Assembly (NCBI RefSeq): GCF_003696315.1
Contig: NZ_RFFN01000002.1
Coordinates: forward strand, 62,001 to 126,000
Reading direction: 5' to 3'
DNA from: Pseudomonas songnenensis
Lineage (GTDB): Bacteria > Pseudomonadota > Gammaproteobacteria > Pseudomonadales > Pseudomonadaceae
DNA: 64,000 nucleotides
Shown one piece after another: positions 43,054 to 53,305 of the stretch (within the stretch, counting starts at the first letter, position 1; every line of letters begins with the position of its first letter). The translations under genes were made by a program, and so were the position numbers. Under the pieces are notes generated by a model that saw only the letters and a list, made by a program, of their open reading frames with translations, ran no database searches and was not told the origin of the DNA.

Positions 43054-43390
43054 AGCCGGTACCTGTGCGATCTCGTGATTCCCTCTTCAAACGTGACCAG
43101 CCTGCCTGGTCGCGCCGCCGGCGTTTACCGCTGCGATGGCCACGTCTGTAGTCCGTAAACCGCGACGAACGTGACGGAATCAATTCGAAATTCGTTGCTC
43201 CAAAGCGAAGCGGCGTAGAAGAAGTTAAGAGCAAATCGCCGGTTCTTAGCAGCACGCTACCGGCTTTTGTGCATGTACGCCTGTGAACAAGCGGCGGCCT
43301 TGGGACTTCTGTTCCACGGCTCGGCTGTCGCATAACCGTCATCAACAGTTGGTAAATACCTGCGGCACGCAGTCAATGGAGCAACAAGCA
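43054..43390 (+). other. Intergenic region upstream of 63-residue protein
   Basis: This 337-base space holds no gene I can support. Its right end carries a Pho-box-like direct repeat and a TAAATA element, described separately; the remainder is GC-rich sequence with no clear repeat. Confidence 0.45.
43325..43358 (+). promoter_or_regulatory. Pho-box-like promoter
   Basis: CTGTCGCATAACCGTCAT (43325-43342) matches 11 of the 14 defined bases of the PhoB box CTGTCATNNNNCTGTCAT. A TAAATA at 43353-43358 lies 10 bases further on, the usual distance for a -10 element at a PhoB-activated promoter with no -35. It is 33 bases from -10 to the ATG at 43391. Confidence 0.5.
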
Positions 43391-43582
43391 ATGTCCACTC
43401 TTACCGAACTCGCCCAACAGATCGCCAAGCTTTATCCGTTGAAGGACAAGCGTGTAGGCAAGCGTTATCGCGTGGTAGGCGAGCTGGCCGGGATGACCGA
43501 GCTGGAAGAGATCAACGGCGAGCCGCGCTATATCCAGACCATGGCGTTGAAGAACAAGCAGCTCTGGGACGTTGCCGTCTAA
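43391..43582 (+). CDS. Conserved small hypothetical protein (63 residues)
   Basis: A 63-residue soluble basic/acidic mixed protein, MSTLTELAQQIAKLYPLKDK onward, with GKRYRVVGELAGMTELEEI and a C-terminal LKNKQLWDVAV. No signal peptide, membrane helix or metal motif. GGAG lies 9 bases before the ATG at 43391; an in-frame ATG at 43376 is possible. The first 15 residues look like an amphipathic helix. Function not recognised. A Pho-box-like promoter upstream hints at phosphate control. Confidence 0.7.
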   Translation: MSTLTELAQQIAKLYPLKDKRVGKRYRVVGELAGMTELEEINGEPRYIQTMALKNKQLWDVAV

Positions 43583-43610
43583 TCCCCTTGCGAGGGTGCC
43601 TGCCTGAATT

Positions 43611-44603
43611 TCAGCCTTTCGGCCAGCGCTCGGCGCGCCAATTCGCCTGCTCAGCCTCGGTGAGAAACGTCCAGGCAACGAAGCGGCTCTTCTTCTGCCC
43701 CTGAGCCATGTCCAGCGTGTGCACCTGGCGGGCACCGAGGCGCTTGAGCCGTGTCTCCAGTGGCGCCACGTTGGACCCCTTCGATACCAATGTGCTGAAC
43801 CAGTAGACCTGTCCTGCGAACAGGGCGCTTTCCTCCGCCATGCGCGCGATAAAAGCCGCTTCGCCACCCTCGCACCAGAGCTCTGCCGCCTGACCGCCGA
43901 AGTTGAGCGCGGGCAGCTTGCGGCTGGGGTCAAGCTTGCCCAGGTTGCGCCACTTGCGCTGGCTGCCACTGCTGGCTTCGGCCTGCGATGCATGGAAGGG
44001 CGGATTGCAAAGGGTCAGGTCGAAGCGATCCTCCGGCAGGATCACTCCCTTGAAGATATGCTTCGGCGCTGCCTGCTGCCTCAATTCGATGGCCTTGGCG
44101 AGGCTGTTGGCCGAGACGATGGTGCGTGCCGAGGCCAGGGCCGTGGCATCAATGTCACTGCCGGTGAAACGCCAGCCGTATTCCCGATGGCCGATCAGCG
44201 GGTAGATGCAGTTGGCGCCAGTGCCGATGTCCAGCGCGTGAATGGCCGCGCCGCGGGGAATGGCGCTGGCATCGTTCTGCCCGAGCAGATCTGCCAGTCC
44301 ATGCAGGTAATCGGCGCGCCCTGGCACCGGCGGGCACAGGTAGCCTGGGGGAATGTCCCAGTGCTGGATTCCGTAGAACTGCCTGAGCAGCGCGCGATTG
44401 AACACCCTCACCGCATCCGGATTGGCGAAGTCGATGCTTTGCTTGCCGTAGGGGTTGACGATCACATGCTCGGCGAGCTCCGGGCAGCCGGCGATCAGCG
44501 TGGGGAAGTCGTAGCGGCCGGTGTGGCGGTTGCGTGGATGCAGCACCGCCTTGGCTTCAGCGCGGGCAGATGGCGGGGGTGGGCTCGGAGATTTGCGCGG
44601 CAT
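43611..44603 (-). CDS. rlmF: 23S rRNA (adenine1618-N6)-methyltransferase RlmF
   Basis: Methylates N6 of A1618 in 23S rRNA using S-adenosylmethionine. The protein has 330 residues: [20 protein letters not shown] and [20 protein letters not shown] are RlmF landmarks, [16 protein letters not shown] is the SAM motif I, and [13 protein letters not shown] carries the NPPF catalytic motif of N6-adenine methyltransferases. Start at ATG 44603 (MPRKSPSP); ATG 44636 would add 11 residues. Convergent with the small protein gene to its left. Confidence 0.95.
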   Translation of the reverse strand: MPRKSPSPPPPSARAEAKAVLHPRNRHTGRYDFPTLIAGCPELAEHVIVNPYGKQSIDFANPDAVRVFNRALLRQFYGIQHWDIPPGYLCPPVPGRADYLHGLADLLGQNDASAIPRGAAIHALDIGTGANCIYPLIGHREYGWRFTGSDIDATALASARTIVSANSLAKAIELRQQAAPKHIFKGVILPEDRFDLTLCNPPFHASQAEASSGSQRKWRNLGKLDPSRKLPALNFGGQAAELWCEGGEAAFIARMAEESALFAGQVYWFSTLVSKGSNVAPLETRLKRLGARQVHTLDMAQGQKKSRFVAWTFLTEAEQANWRAERWPKG

Positions 44604-44671
44604 GTGATCAGCGGGAATGGCGGCTGGGGGACGCATTGTCCCACAACCGCTGCTGGCGGATAGGCTTGATG

Positions 44672-45841
44672 CTAGCGACGACGCGGCACCATCAGCATCC
44701 AGAACAGCCCCCAGAGCAGCGCACCCGCGCCGAGCCAGAAGGCACTGTGCAGGCTGCCGCCCATGCCCATCCAGATACTCGTCAGCCAGGGTGCGGCGAG
44801 CTGGGTCAGGCCGTAGAGTGCGATCAGCGCCGCTGATAGCCGCGGCCCCTGGTGTGGATGCAGCGCCCGCGCCAGACGCTGGGTCAGCAGTACCGTACCG
44901 AGGAAGGTCCCGCCGACCAGCACCGCACACAGCAGGATGCCGACGGCGCCGGGCAGCAGCAGCGCGGCGAGCACGCCGAGCAGCTGGGTGAGATAGCTCA
45001 GGCGCAAGGCGATGTCGTCGCCCATGCGCACGCCGAGGCGATTCCACAGCCAGGGCGACGGCAGCGTTGCCAGTGCGACCACCAGCCAGCTGCCACCGAT
45101 CAGGAAATCGCCTGGCTCCACCTGCAGGCGCGCGACCATCGGCAGGAACGTCATCGGCAGGATGTAGCCCATGCCGGCACCGGCGTAGGAAAGAAACAGC
45201 GGTGTACTGGAACGATCGAGCAGCTTGCCGCTGGGTGGCTCCTCCGAAGGATGGACCTTTTCCTCGTCAGGCACGTCCAGTCGCGACAGCTGGCGCCAGC
45301 CCCACCACGCCAGCGGTATGGACAGCAGCGCCGCCGGCCACCAGCGTTCGGCGCCCATCAGCAAACCATCGCTCAGGCTCACCAGCAGGCTGGAGAGGAT
45401 CAGGCCGACGCATACACCGAGATAGACCAGACCGCTGGAGGACACGCGCTGCTGGCGTGCCAGCCATTCGAGGATCAGCGAGGGCGCCTGGACGAACACC
45501 AGGCCGTTGCTGATGCCATTGGCCAGGCGCAAGGCAGCCAGGGCATCGGCGGACTCGGCCTGGGTCTGTAGCAGGCTGCTCAATACGTGAAGCCCTAGCG
45601 CCCAGGGCAGGGTGCGGCGGATCTGTGCGACACGATGCCAGCGCACCGCGAGCAGCGCGCCGATCAGGTAGCCGAGGTAGTTCCAGCTGGCGATGCTGGC
45701 GCCTTCCTTCACGGTCAGCAGACCGTCCTCCACCAGCCAGGGCAGCAGCGGGGTATAGACGAAGCGGCCAAGGCCGTGGACGACCAACAACAGGACGGCA
45801 CCGGCCAGCAGGACCGGAAACAGGGCGACGCGCTGAGGCAT
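44672..45841 (-). CDS. MFS transporter, YbfB/YjiJ family
   Basis: A 389-residue 12-helix carrier. The first helix [23 protein letters not shown] and the second [17 protein letters not shown] match the YbfB/YjiJ group of uncharacterised MFS proteins; a polar central loop ([14 protein letters not shown]) separates the two halves. It lies 68 bases upstream of rlmF on the same strand. Substrate unknown. Confidence 0.88.
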   Translation of the reverse strand: MPQRVALFPVLLAGAVLLLVVHGLGRFVYTPLLPWLVEDGLLTVKEGASIASWNYLGYLIGALLAVRWHRVAQIRRTLPWALGLHVLSSLLQTQAESADALAALRLANGISNGLVFVQAPSLILEWLARQQRVSSSGLVYLGVCVGLILSSLLVSLSDGLLMGAERWWPAALLSIPLAWWGWRQLSRLDVPDEEKVHPSEEPPSGKLLDRSSTPLFLSYAGAGMGYILPMTFLPMVARLQVEPGDFLIGGSWLVVALATLPSPWLWNRLGVRMGDDIALRLSYLTQLLGVLAALLLPGAVGILLCAVLVGGTFLGTVLLTQRLARALHPHQGPRLSAALIALYGLTQLAAPWLTSIWMGMGGSLHSAFWLGAGALLWGLFWMLMVPRRR

Positions 45842-45950
45842 GGAATCTGTTCTTTTTAGAATGAGAGCTGGAGCTTAACGGCTGGACCTTACCGCCGCCA
45901 TGCCACTTTTCGACAGCGGCAGGTGAGCCGGCGATCCGCTGCCAGGTAGA

Positions 45951-47777
45951 TCAAAGCGGGAACAGCCGCGGAACCAGCGCCACGGAAACCGCCATCACCA
46001 GGAGTGTGAAGGGCACACCGATGCGTACGAAATCAGCGAAGCGATACTGTCCTGGGCCGAGTACCAGGGTGTTCACCGGCGAGGAAATCGGCGTCATGAA
46101 TGCGGCCGAGGCGGCCAGCGCGACGATCATGGCAAACGGGTAGGGCGAGGCGCCCAGCTGTTCGGCGGTGGAAAGCGCGACGGGCGCCATCAGCACAGCC
46201 GTCGCCGTATTGGAAATGAACAGTCCGATCAGCGCGGTCAGCAGGAACAGGCAGGCGAGCAGGGCATGCGGACCGGCGTCGCCGAGCAGGCCGACCAGCC
46301 CGGCGGTCGCCAGGGCGATGCCGCCGGTTTTCTGCAACGCCAAGGCGAACGGCAGCATGCCGACGATCAGTATCAGGCTTTGCCAGTGGATCGCCTTGTA
46401 GGCGCTGTCCATGTCGATGCAGCGGAACAGACCCATGACCAGGCAACCGATCAGCGCGGCGAGCACATTGGGCACCACACCGCTGACCATCAGCACGATC
46501 ATCACCGTCAACCCGAGCAGCGCAAAGGGGGCCTGGTTGGCGGCCGGGGCGACGTCGTCCACTTCCGCAGGCAGGCTCAGCACCAGGAAATCGCGGCTCA
46601 GCCCCTGCAGGCGGTGGATGTGCTTCCAGCTGCCGGCGACCAGCAGGGTGTCGGCCGGCTTGAGTCTCTCGTCCACCAGCAGCCCCTGCAGCGCTTCGCG
46701 GTTGCGCCGCAGCCCGACGACATTGAGCTTGTGCCGGCTGCGAAAGCCCAGTTGCTGGATCGTCTTGCCAGGCAGGCGCGAGTCCGGCGGCAAGGCGACC
46801 TCCGCCAGGCCCAGCTCGCGTGCATGGTCGGCGTAGTAGGAAGTGCTGAGCTGCAACGGTTCCAGGCCGAGTTCCTGGTAGGCGCCAAGCAGGCCGATGG
46901 CCGGGCTGGCGAGATCGACCAGCAGCACATCACCGACAAACAGTTCGGTGTTGCCGGTGGCCATCAACAGCAGGTTGCGCAGGCGCTCGTGGCGTTCCAC
47001 CGCGATCACGTTGATGCCGTATTGGCTGCGTAGTTGCAACGCATCAAGCGCCTGGTTGGCCAGGACCGACCCCGGCAATATCCGCAGTCGCCGCTCGCGT
47101 TCGTCCAGCCGGTAGTTCTGCGCAAGGTCGGCCAGGGTATGCCGTTGCTCCAGGGGTTCGCTGTGCTTGTCGATGCCGAGCCAGCGACGCGCCAGCAGCA
47201 TGTAGCCGACGCCCAGCAGCAGGATCGTCAGACCGATCGGAGTGAAAGCAAAGAAGGCGAAACCTTCGAGGCCGGCGCGACGCAGCTCGCTGTTGACCAC
47301 CAGGTTGGGCGGCGTCGCCACGAGGGTCAGCATGCCGCTGATCAGCCCGGCAAATGCCAGGGGCATCATCAACCGCCGCGGTGAGACCTTCATGCGATTG
47401 GCGATGCCGAGCACTACCGGGATGAATATCGCCACCACGCCAGTCGAACTCATCACCGAGCCGAGCCCGGCGACCGCCAGCATCAGCAGGATCAGCAGAC
47501 GCGTTTCACTGCTGCCAGCGGCGCGCATCAGCCAGTCGCCCAGGCGATAGGCGATGCCGGTACGGACCAGGCCGTCGCCGATGACGAACAGCGTGGCGAT
47601 CAGCACCACGCTCGGATCGCTGAAGCCGGCCAGTGCCTCCTGCACGCTGAGCACGCCGGTGAGCGGCAGGGCGACCATTGCCAGTACCGCCACCACGTCC
47701 ATTCGCGGCTTGTTCAGCGCGAACAGGCCGACACAGCCCGTCAGCAGCGTGAGGACCAGCAGCAGATCGGTGTTCAT
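45951..47777 (-). CDS. SLC13-family permease with central TrkA-C domains
   Basis: A 608-residue inner-membrane carrier of the divalent anion:Na+ symporter (DASS) superfamily. Helical blocks at about residues 1-195 (MSSTGVVAIFIPVVLG, PLAFAGLISGMLTLVATPPN) and 410-608 (ISNTATAVLMAPVA, FMTPISSPVNTLVLGPG) carry the paired SNT/TPP-type hairpin motifs. Between them are two RCK_C/TrkA-C ligand domains (about 205-400). Sulfate, phosphate or dicarboxylates are possible substrates. The gene lies 6 bases after a small winged-helix gene on the same strand. Confidence 0.9.
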   Translation of the reverse strand: MNTDLLLVLTLLTGCVGLFALNKPRMDVVAVLAMVALPLTGVLSVQEALAGFSDPSVVLIATLFVIGDGLVRTGIAYRLGDWLMRAAGSSETRLLILLMLAVAGLGSVMSSTGVVAIFIPVVLGIANRMKVSPRRLMMPLAFAGLISGMLTLVATPPNLVVNSELRRAGLEGFAFFAFTPIGLTILLLGVGYMLLARRWLGIDKHSEPLEQRHTLADLAQNYRLDERERRLRILPGSVLANQALDALQLRSQYGINVIAVERHERLRNLLLMATGNTELFVGDVLLVDLASPAIGLLGAYQELGLEPLQLSTSYYADHARELGLAEVALPPDSRLPGKTIQQLGFRSRHKLNVVGLRRNREALQGLLVDERLKPADTLLVAGSWKHIHRLQGLSRDFLVLSLPAEVDDVAPAANQAPFALLGLTVMIVLMVSGVVPNVLAALIGCLVMGLFRCIDMDSAYKAIHWQSLILIVGMLPFALALQKTGGIALATAGLVGLLGDAGPHALLACLFLLTALIGLFISNTATAVLMAPVALSTAEQLGASPYPFAMIVALAASAAFMTPISSPVNTLVLGPGQYRFADFVRIGVPFTLLVMAVSVALVPRLFPL

Positions 47778-47783
47778 GGGTGA

Positions 47784-48080
47784 TCAGGGGTAATCAAGGA
47801 CGGACCTGATGTGCTTCAGGTTTCGCTCGATCCAGCCTTTGTCGATCGCGCCCCAGTCGCGGATGGCGTAGTGGCCGGCGTTATGCCGTTCACCGTCGTC
47901 CTGCTCGAACGTGCAATCGATGTCCAGGTCCGCGAGCGCGGCCAGGGTGTCCTGGGCGGTGCGCCGCGGCATACCGGTTGCTGCCATCAGCGCCGGGACG
48001 CTGGTGGCGCTGCCGCTGTCGATCAGCCAGGCGACGTAGAGTCGACGGTAGAAACTGGTTTTGGTTTTGCTGACGGTCAT
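47784..48080 (-). CDS. Small winged-helix protein
   Basis: A 98-residue protein with one helix-turn-helix (SATSVPALMAATGMPRRTAQDTLAAL at about residues 20-46) and a short C-terminal segment (NAGHYAIRDWGAIDKGWIERN). It fits the HTH_43 type of small winged-helix proteins of unknown role. The ATG at 48080 gives the natural start. It sits between nhaD (64 bases upstream) and the SLC13 gene (6 bases downstream), all on the minus strand, so cotranscription and local regulation of ion transport are possible. Confidence 0.8.
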   Translation of the reverse strand: MTVSKTKTSFYRRLYVAWLIDSGSATSVPALMAATGMPRRTAQDTLAALADLDIDCTFEQDDGERHNAGHYAIRDWGAIDKGWIERNLKHIRSVLDYP

Positions 48081-48144
48081 GCGTGGTCCCTGGCCAGGTC
48101 GTTGGTGGCGCCTTTCGGCGGCAACGACCCGGCAGGGCGATGGC

Positions 48145-49527
48145 TCAGCGCAGGGCGAGCATGCCGATATAGGTCGCGGCGCCCGCAGTGTAACCGAGGA
48201 AGGCCAGCAGGCTGACGCGCTTGATGTACCAGGTGAAGCTGATCTTCTCCATGCCCATGGCGGCGACACCTGCGGCAGAACCGATGATCAGCGTGCTACC
48301 TCCGGTACCCGCACAGTAAGCCAGCATTTCCCAGAAATTGCCGTCGACGACGAACTGGGACATCCAGCCAAGTTCTTCTGCTGCGGTTGCCGCCAGCATC
48401 TTCTCGCTGACCAGCGGGTACATCTTCATTGCACCGGCTACCAGCGGCACGTTATCGACGACCGCGGAGAGCAGGCCGATGGCGTAGTTGATCGCGTAGA
48501 TGTGGCCGAGCGATTCACGCAGCGCGGTTGCGACCTGGGTCAGATGGCCCGCGGTGGCGAGACTGGAGACCGCCAGCAGGATGCCGAGGAAGAACAGCAC
48601 GCTGGGGGTGTCCACCTTGCGCAGTACGCCGACCACCGAGAGCGGATGCTTGTCCTCGTCGTTCTTGTTGCGGTGGATGAACTCAGTGGTCACCCAGAGC
48701 ACGCCGAGGCCGAAGAGAATGCCCATGTACGGCGGCAGGTGGGTCACGGTCTTGAAGATCGGCACGAACAGCAGGGCGGCGAGGCCGAGCCCCAGCACCA
48801 GGTTGCGCTCGAACACGGTGGTGGTCGGCGGATGCTTCTCCGCCAGGTGGGCACGCGGCCGCGGCCGCGGAGCTTCGCCGCGCAGGGTGAAGCTGAGGAT
48901 GATCAGCGGCACCAGCAGGCACACCAGGCTAGGGATGAAGAGGTTGACGATGACGCCCGAGGCGGTGATCTGATTACCGATCCAGAGCATGGTGGTAGTC
49001 ACGTCACCGATCGGCGACCAGGCGCCACCGGAGTTGGCGGCGATCACTACGACACCGACGAACAACCAGCGCTCGGGACGGCCGCGGATCAGCTTGCGCA
49101 GCAGCGAAACCATGACGATGGTGGTGGTCAGGTTATCCAGCGCCGCGGAGAGGAAGAAGGTCAGGAAACCTATGATCCACAACAGGTGCACGCGCTTGCG
49201 CGTCTGGATGCGGTCGGTGATGGCCTTGAAGCCTTCGTGCGAGTCGATCAGCTCGACGATGGTCATCGCCCCGAGCAGGAAGAACAGGATTTCCGACACT
49301 TCGCCGAGGTGGTGGCGCAGCGCTTCGACCACCACGGCAGACGAGTCCGCCGGGTCATGGCTGCCCGGCTGCAGCAGCGGAAGTATCTGGTCGGCACCCA
49401 GTACCAGAATGGTCCAGGTCAACACCGCGGTGAGGATTGCCGCGGCAGCCTTGTCTATTTTCAGCGGATGTTCAAAGGCTATGCATAGATAGCCTATGAC
49501 GAACACTACAGCCATTAGCGCATACAT
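48145..49527 (-). CDS. nhaD: NhaD-type sodium:proton antiporter
   Basis: A 460-residue inner-membrane antiporter of the arsenite/NhaD superfamily. ALDNLTTTIVMVSLLRKL, ANSGGAWSPIGDVTTTMLWIGNQ and AVVDNVPLVAGAMKMYP are the paired hairpin motifs of NhaD, and TGGSTLIIGSAAGVAAMGMEKI follows near the end. The ATG at 49527 has GGAG 8 bases upstream; the frame to 49602 lacks a site. Exports Na+ or Li+ in exchange for protons; common in salt-tolerant bacteria, which fits the stutzeri group. Confidence 0.93.
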   Translation of the reverse strand: MYALMAVVFVIGYLCIAFEHPLKIDKAAAAILTAVLTWTILVLGADQILPLLQPGSHDPADSSAVVVEALRHHLGEVSEILFFLLGAMTIVELIDSHEGFKAITDRIQTRKRVHLLWIIGFLTFFLSAALDNLTTTIVMVSLLRKLIRGRPERWLFVGVVVIAANSGGAWSPIGDVTTTMLWIGNQITASGVIVNLFIPSLVCLLVPLIILSFTLRGEAPRPRPRAHLAEKHPPTTTVFERNLVLGLGLAALLFVPIFKTVTHLPPYMGILFGLGVLWVTTEFIHRNKNDEDKHPLSVVGVLRKVDTPSVLFFLGILLAVSSLATAGHLTQVATALRESLGHIYAINYAIGLLSAVVDNVPLVAGAMKMYPLVSEKMLAATAAEELGWMSQFVVDGNFWEMLAYCAGTGGSTLIIGSAAGVAAMGMEKISFTWYIKRVSLLAFLGYTAGAATYIGMLALR

Positions 49528-49840
49528 CGGAGGGACTCCATCTTGAGGAACCTTGCCGGGCATGCGGACGTGGCTACGCAACCTCGGCGGCTGGCAGGGC
49601 ACGAGTTGCTGTCGAAGGTGAAAAAAGTCGAGGCAGTTATCTGCCCGGAGAAACGGTTGCGCGTTCAGCGAATGCTTGGTGCATTGCGCCTCGCAGCAGA
49701 GGGCTCATTTCACATCGTCGAGCTGTTCGTCTTGGCTTTAACAGCCTGCCAGTTTGTAAAGGGGTGTTTCATGTGCGGCATAGTGTATCAGCGTTACCGG
49801 TAATAACTTGTCATCAATCAAGATGACCTGCTTAAGCAAA
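49528..49840. other. Intergenic region between valS terminator and nhaD
   Basis: No gene can be supported in this space. It contains the promoter region of nhaD (reading left) and AT-richer sequence near 49740-49830. Short open frames here lack ribosome-binding sites and family features. Confidence 0.45.
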
Positions 49841-49867
49841 AAGGCCAGCACCTTTCGGGCTGGCCTT
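49836..49867 (-). terminator. Intrinsic terminator after valS
   Basis: AAGGCCAGC (49841-49849) and GCTGGCCTT (49859-49867) form a 9-bp stem around a 9-base loop, and the minus strand continues TTTTTGC. It lies 27 bases past the valS stop. Confidence 0.85.
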
Positions 49868-49893
49868 CTCGTTTGACGCGTTCGAAGCGTTGT

Positions 49894-52728
49894 TCAGAGC
49901 GTGGCGATACGGTCGCGCTGCTCCTGCAGCCGGGCCTTGGCCTGTTCGGCCTCGGCCAGTTTGGCGCGCTCCTTGTCGATCACCTCAGCCGGTGCCTTGT
50001 CGACAAAGCCGGCATTCGACAGCTTGCCGCCGACGCGTTTGACTTCGCCGTCCAGTCGCGCGATTTCCTTGTCCAGGCGCGCCAGTTCGGCGTCCTTGTC
50101 GATCAGACCGGCCATCGGCACCAGCACCTGCATGTCGCCGACCAGTGCGGTAGCCGACAGCGGGGCCTCTTCGCCGCCTGCGAGGATGCGCACCGATTCC
50201 AGCTTGGCCAGCTTGCGCAGCAGCGGCTCGTTGTCGGCCAGGCGGCGCTGATCCTCTGCCGAGGCGTTGCCCAGCACCACGTCGATACGCTTGGCCATGG
50301 AGATGTTCATCTCGCCGCGGATCTGGCGAATGCCCAGCATGAAGGCCTTGACCCACTCGATATCGCCTTCGGCGGCTTCGTCGATGCGCTCCGGGTTGAA
50401 TTCCGGCCAGGGCTGCAGCATCAGCGTCGACCCGGACTTGCCGGCCAGCGGCGCGACGCGCTGCCAGATTTCCTCGGTGATGAACGGCATGAACGGATGG
50501 GCCAGACGCAGCGCGGTTTCCAGCACGCGGACCAGGGTGCGGCGGGTACCGCGCTGGCGCTCGACGCTGGCGGTCTCGTCCCACAGCAGCGGTTTGACCA
50601 GCTCCAGGTACCAGGCGCAGTACTCGTCCCAGATGAACTCGTACAGCGCCTGGGCCGCCAGATCGAAGCGGAAGGCTTCCAGCTGGCGCGTCACTTCGGC
50701 TTCGGTACGCTGCAGCGCTGAGATGATCCAGCGGTCCACCGAGGACAGCTCGACCGGCTCGTCATTGGCGCCGGTGTCCTTGCCTTCGGTGTTCTCGAAG
50801 ACGAAGTTGGCCGCGTTCCAGATCTTGTTGCAGAAGTTGCGATAACCCTCGACGCGGCCCATGTCGAACTTGATGTCGCGGCCGGTAGAAGCCAGTGAGC
50901 AGAAGGTGAAGCGCAGGGCGTCGGTACCGTAGCTGGCGATGCCTTCGGGGAACTCGGCGCGGGTCTGCTTGGCGATCTTCTCGGCCAGTTTGGGCTGCAT
51001 CATGCCGCTGGTGCGCTTGGTCAGCAGTTCATCGAGGGTGATGCCATCGACGATGTCCAGCGGGTCGAGCACGTTGCCCTTGGACTTGGACATCTTCTGG
51101 CCCTGGCCGTCGCGCACCAGGCCGTGCACGTAAACGGTCTTGAACGGAATCTGCCCGGTCAGGTGGGTGGACAGCATGATCATCCGGGCGACCCAGAAGA
51201 AGATGATGTCGAAGCCGGTGACCAGCACGTCGGTGGGGTGGAACGTCTTGAGGAACTCGGTCTGCTGCGGCCAGCCGAGGGTGGAGAAGGTCCACAGGCC
51301 GGAGCTGAACCAGGTGTCCAGCACGTCCTCGTCCTGCCGCAGTTCGACGTTGTTGCAGAGGTTGTACTTGCTGCGTACCTCCACTTCATCGCGGCCGACG
51401 TAGACGTTGCCGGCCTCGTCGTACCACGCCGGAATGCGATGGCCCCACCAGAGCTGGCGGCTGATGCACCAGTCCTGGATGTCGCGCATCCAGCTGAAGT
51501 ACATGTTCTCGTACTGTTTGGGGACGAATTCGATCTCGCCGCTCTCCACGGCGGCGATGGCTTTTTCGGCCAGCGGCTTGGTAGAGACGTACCACTGGTC
51601 GGTCAGCCACGGCTCGATGATGGTGCCCGAGCGATCACCACGCGGCACTTTCAGCGCGTGGTCGTCGATCTTCTCCAGCAGGCTCATCGCTTCGAATTCG
51701 GCGACGATGGCCTTGCGCGCATCGAAACGGTCCATGTGCGCGTAACCGTCCGGCAGGCTGCCATCGATCTTGTCGTTTACCGAGCCATCAATGTTGAACA
51801 CCTGGGCACGGGCCAGGATGCAGGCGTTCTGGTCGAAGATGTTGATCAACGGCAGGTGGTGGCGCTTGCCGACCTCGTAGTCGTTGAAGTCATGCGCCGG
51901 GGTGATCTTCACGCAGCCGGTACCGAATTCGAGGTCGACGTAGTCGTCGGCGACGATGGGGATCAGGCGGTTGACCAGCGGCAGCATGACGTGGCGGCCG
52001 ATCAGGCTCTTGTAACGCTCGTCCTCGGGATGCACTGCGATGGCGGCGTCACCGAGCATGGTTTCCGGGCGGGTAGTGGCGACCACCAGGTAGTCCAGCC
52101 CATCGGCGGTCTTGCAACCATCGGCCAGCGGATAACGCAGGTGCCAGAGGTGACCCTTCTCGTCGTGGTTCTCCACTTCCAGGTCGGAAATGGCGGTGTG
52201 CAGCTTGGTATCCCAGTTGACCAGACGCTTGCCGCGGTAGATCAGGCCGTCCTCATGCAGGCGGACGAAGGCTTCCTTGACCGCCTCGGACAGGCCGTCG
52301 TCCATGGTGAAGCGCTCCCGCGACCAGTCCACCGAGCTGCCCAGGCGACGGATCTGCCGGGTGATGGTGCCGCCGGATTCTTCCTTCCACTGCCAGACCT
52401 TCTCGAGAAACTTCTCGCGTCCCAGGTCGTGACGGCTGGTGCCCTGCGCGGCGAGCTGGCGCTCGACCACCATCTGCGTGGCGATACCCGCGTGGTCGGT
52501 GCCGGGTTGCCACAGGGTGTTGCGGCCCTGCATGCGGCGCCAGCGGATCAGCGCATCCATGATCGCGTTGTTGAAGCCATGGCCCATGTGCAGGCTGCCG
52601 GTGACGTTCGGCGGCGGGATCATGATGGTGTAGGGCTCGCCGGAACCTTGCGGGGCGAAATAGTTGTTCGATTCCCAGGTCTGGTACCAGGAAGTCTCGA
52701 TGGCGTGCGGCTGGTAGGTCTTGTCCAT
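49894..52728 (-). CDS. valS: Valyl-tRNA synthetase
   Basis: Charges tRNA-Val in the cytoplasm. The 944-residue class I synthetase has [16 protein letters not shown] (HIGH motif) near residue 38-53, the editing domain with [22 protein letters not shown], the [12 protein letters not shown] motif, and the C-terminal coiled-coil arm ([20 protein letters not shown]). Length matches E. coli ValS (951). It ends the pepA-holC-hypothetical-valS series and is followed by a terminator. Confidence 0.98.
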   Translation of the reverse strand: MDKTYQPHAIETSWYQTWESNNYFAPQGSGEPYTIMIPPPNVTGSLHMGHGFNNAIMDALIRWRRMQGRNTLWQPGTDHAGIATQMVVERQLAAQGTSRHDLGREKFLEKVWQWKEESGGTITRQIRRLGSSVDWSRERFTMDDGLSEAVKEAFVRLHEDGLIYRGKRLVNWDTKLHTAISDLEVENHDEKGHLWHLRYPLADGCKTADGLDYLVVATTRPETMLGDAAIAVHPEDERYKSLIGRHVMLPLVNRLIPIVADDYVDLEFGTGCVKITPAHDFNDYEVGKRHHLPLINIFDQNACILARAQVFNIDGSVNDKIDGSLPDGYAHMDRFDARKAIVAEFEAMSLLEKIDDHALKVPRGDRSGTIIEPWLTDQWYVSTKPLAEKAIAAVESGEIEFVPKQYENMYFSWMRDIQDWCISRQLWWGHRIPAWYDEAGNVYVGRDEVEVRSKYNLCNNVELRQDEDVLDTWFSSGLWTFSTLGWPQQTEFLKTFHPTDVLVTGFDIIFFWVARMIMLSTHLTGQIPFKTVYVHGLVRDGQGQKMSKSKGNVLDPLDIVDGITLDELLTKRTSGMMQPKLAEKIAKQTRAEFPEGIASYGTDALRFTFCSLASTGRDIKFDMGRVEGYRNFCNKIWNAANFVFENTEGKDTGANDEPVELSSVDRWIISALQRTEAEVTRQLEAFRFDLAAQALYEFIWDEYCAWYLELVKPLLWDETASVERQRGTRRTLVRVLETALRLAHPFMPFITEEIWQRVAPLAGKSGSTLMLQPWPEFNPERIDEAAEGDIEWVKAFMLGIRQIRGEMNISMAKRIDVVLGNASAEDQRRLADNEPLLRKLAKLESVRILAGGEEAPLSATALVGDMQVLVPMAGLIDKDAELARLDKEIARLDGEVKRVGGKLSNAGFVDKAPAEVIDKERAKLAEAEQAKARLQEQRDRIATL

Positions 52729-52853
52729 GCGGCGGGACCCTTAAAACGGCTGGTCGGAAAAACGGGCAAGTATAAAGGCAAACGGCCGCGAGGTTTCGCG
52801 GCCGTGCGGGATTAACTGCGGATTAGCGCGGGGAACGCGCAGTTGGCGACGCT

Positions 52854-53234
52854 TCAGGGGCGCGGTGTGCGAACCAGGCGCTCGAGGCGGGTTTCCAGGC
52901 GGCGCTTGAGTTCCGCTTCGATCTGCGGCACGAAGTCGTCGATGACTTCCTGCAGGATCAGGTTGGCCGCTGTGCGAAGCTCGTGATCGATATGCCGCTC
53001 GGCCAGGGAGCGGAACGCGCTGCGCACGCTGGTTTCCCGTGGTTCATCATCATTGGCGCCGCCGGCGGTTGCGGCCGGTGCGGGCTCGACGATGTCGGAC
53101 AGCAACGGGATGCTGTCCGGGTCAAGCGCGGCGCTGTTCGGCGGCTCGTCAGGAAAATCGTCACCGAGCAGGGCACGAATGGACTCGAGATCGCTCAGCA
53201 GCTCGGCGGGTTTGTTCGGGGCTTTCGGTGTCAT
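52854..53234 (-). CDS. Conserved hypothetical protein between holC and valS
   Basis: A 126-residue acidic protein. The N-terminal 70 residues are low-complexity and rich in Asp, Pro and Ala (LLGDDFPDEPPNSAALDPDS); the C-terminal 50 form amphipathic helices (FRSLAERHIDHELRTAANLI, then DFVPQIEAELKRRLETRLER). No enzyme motif. The gene is found at this place between holC and valS in pseudomonads, as far as I recall, which suggests it is a real member of the operon. Function unknown. Confidence 0.8.
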   Translation of the reverse strand: MTPKAPNKPAELLSDLESIRALLGDDFPDEPPNSAALDPDSIPLLSDIVEPAPAATAGGANDDEPRETSVRSAFRSLAERHIDHELRTAANLILQEVIDDFVPQIEAELKRRLETRLERLVRTPRP

Positions 53235-53305
53235 CTCAGAGGTTCCGGAGGCTGCAGCATCCCGGCTGCTGCCAGGGGTTGTCCCTTGCTGTCGTATGGT
53301 GGGTT

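Noticed and set aside
49543-49803. An 86-codon plus-strand frame upstream of nhaD
   Set aside because: It overlaps the nhaD start region, uses atypical codons and ends in low-complexity sequence with no family feature.
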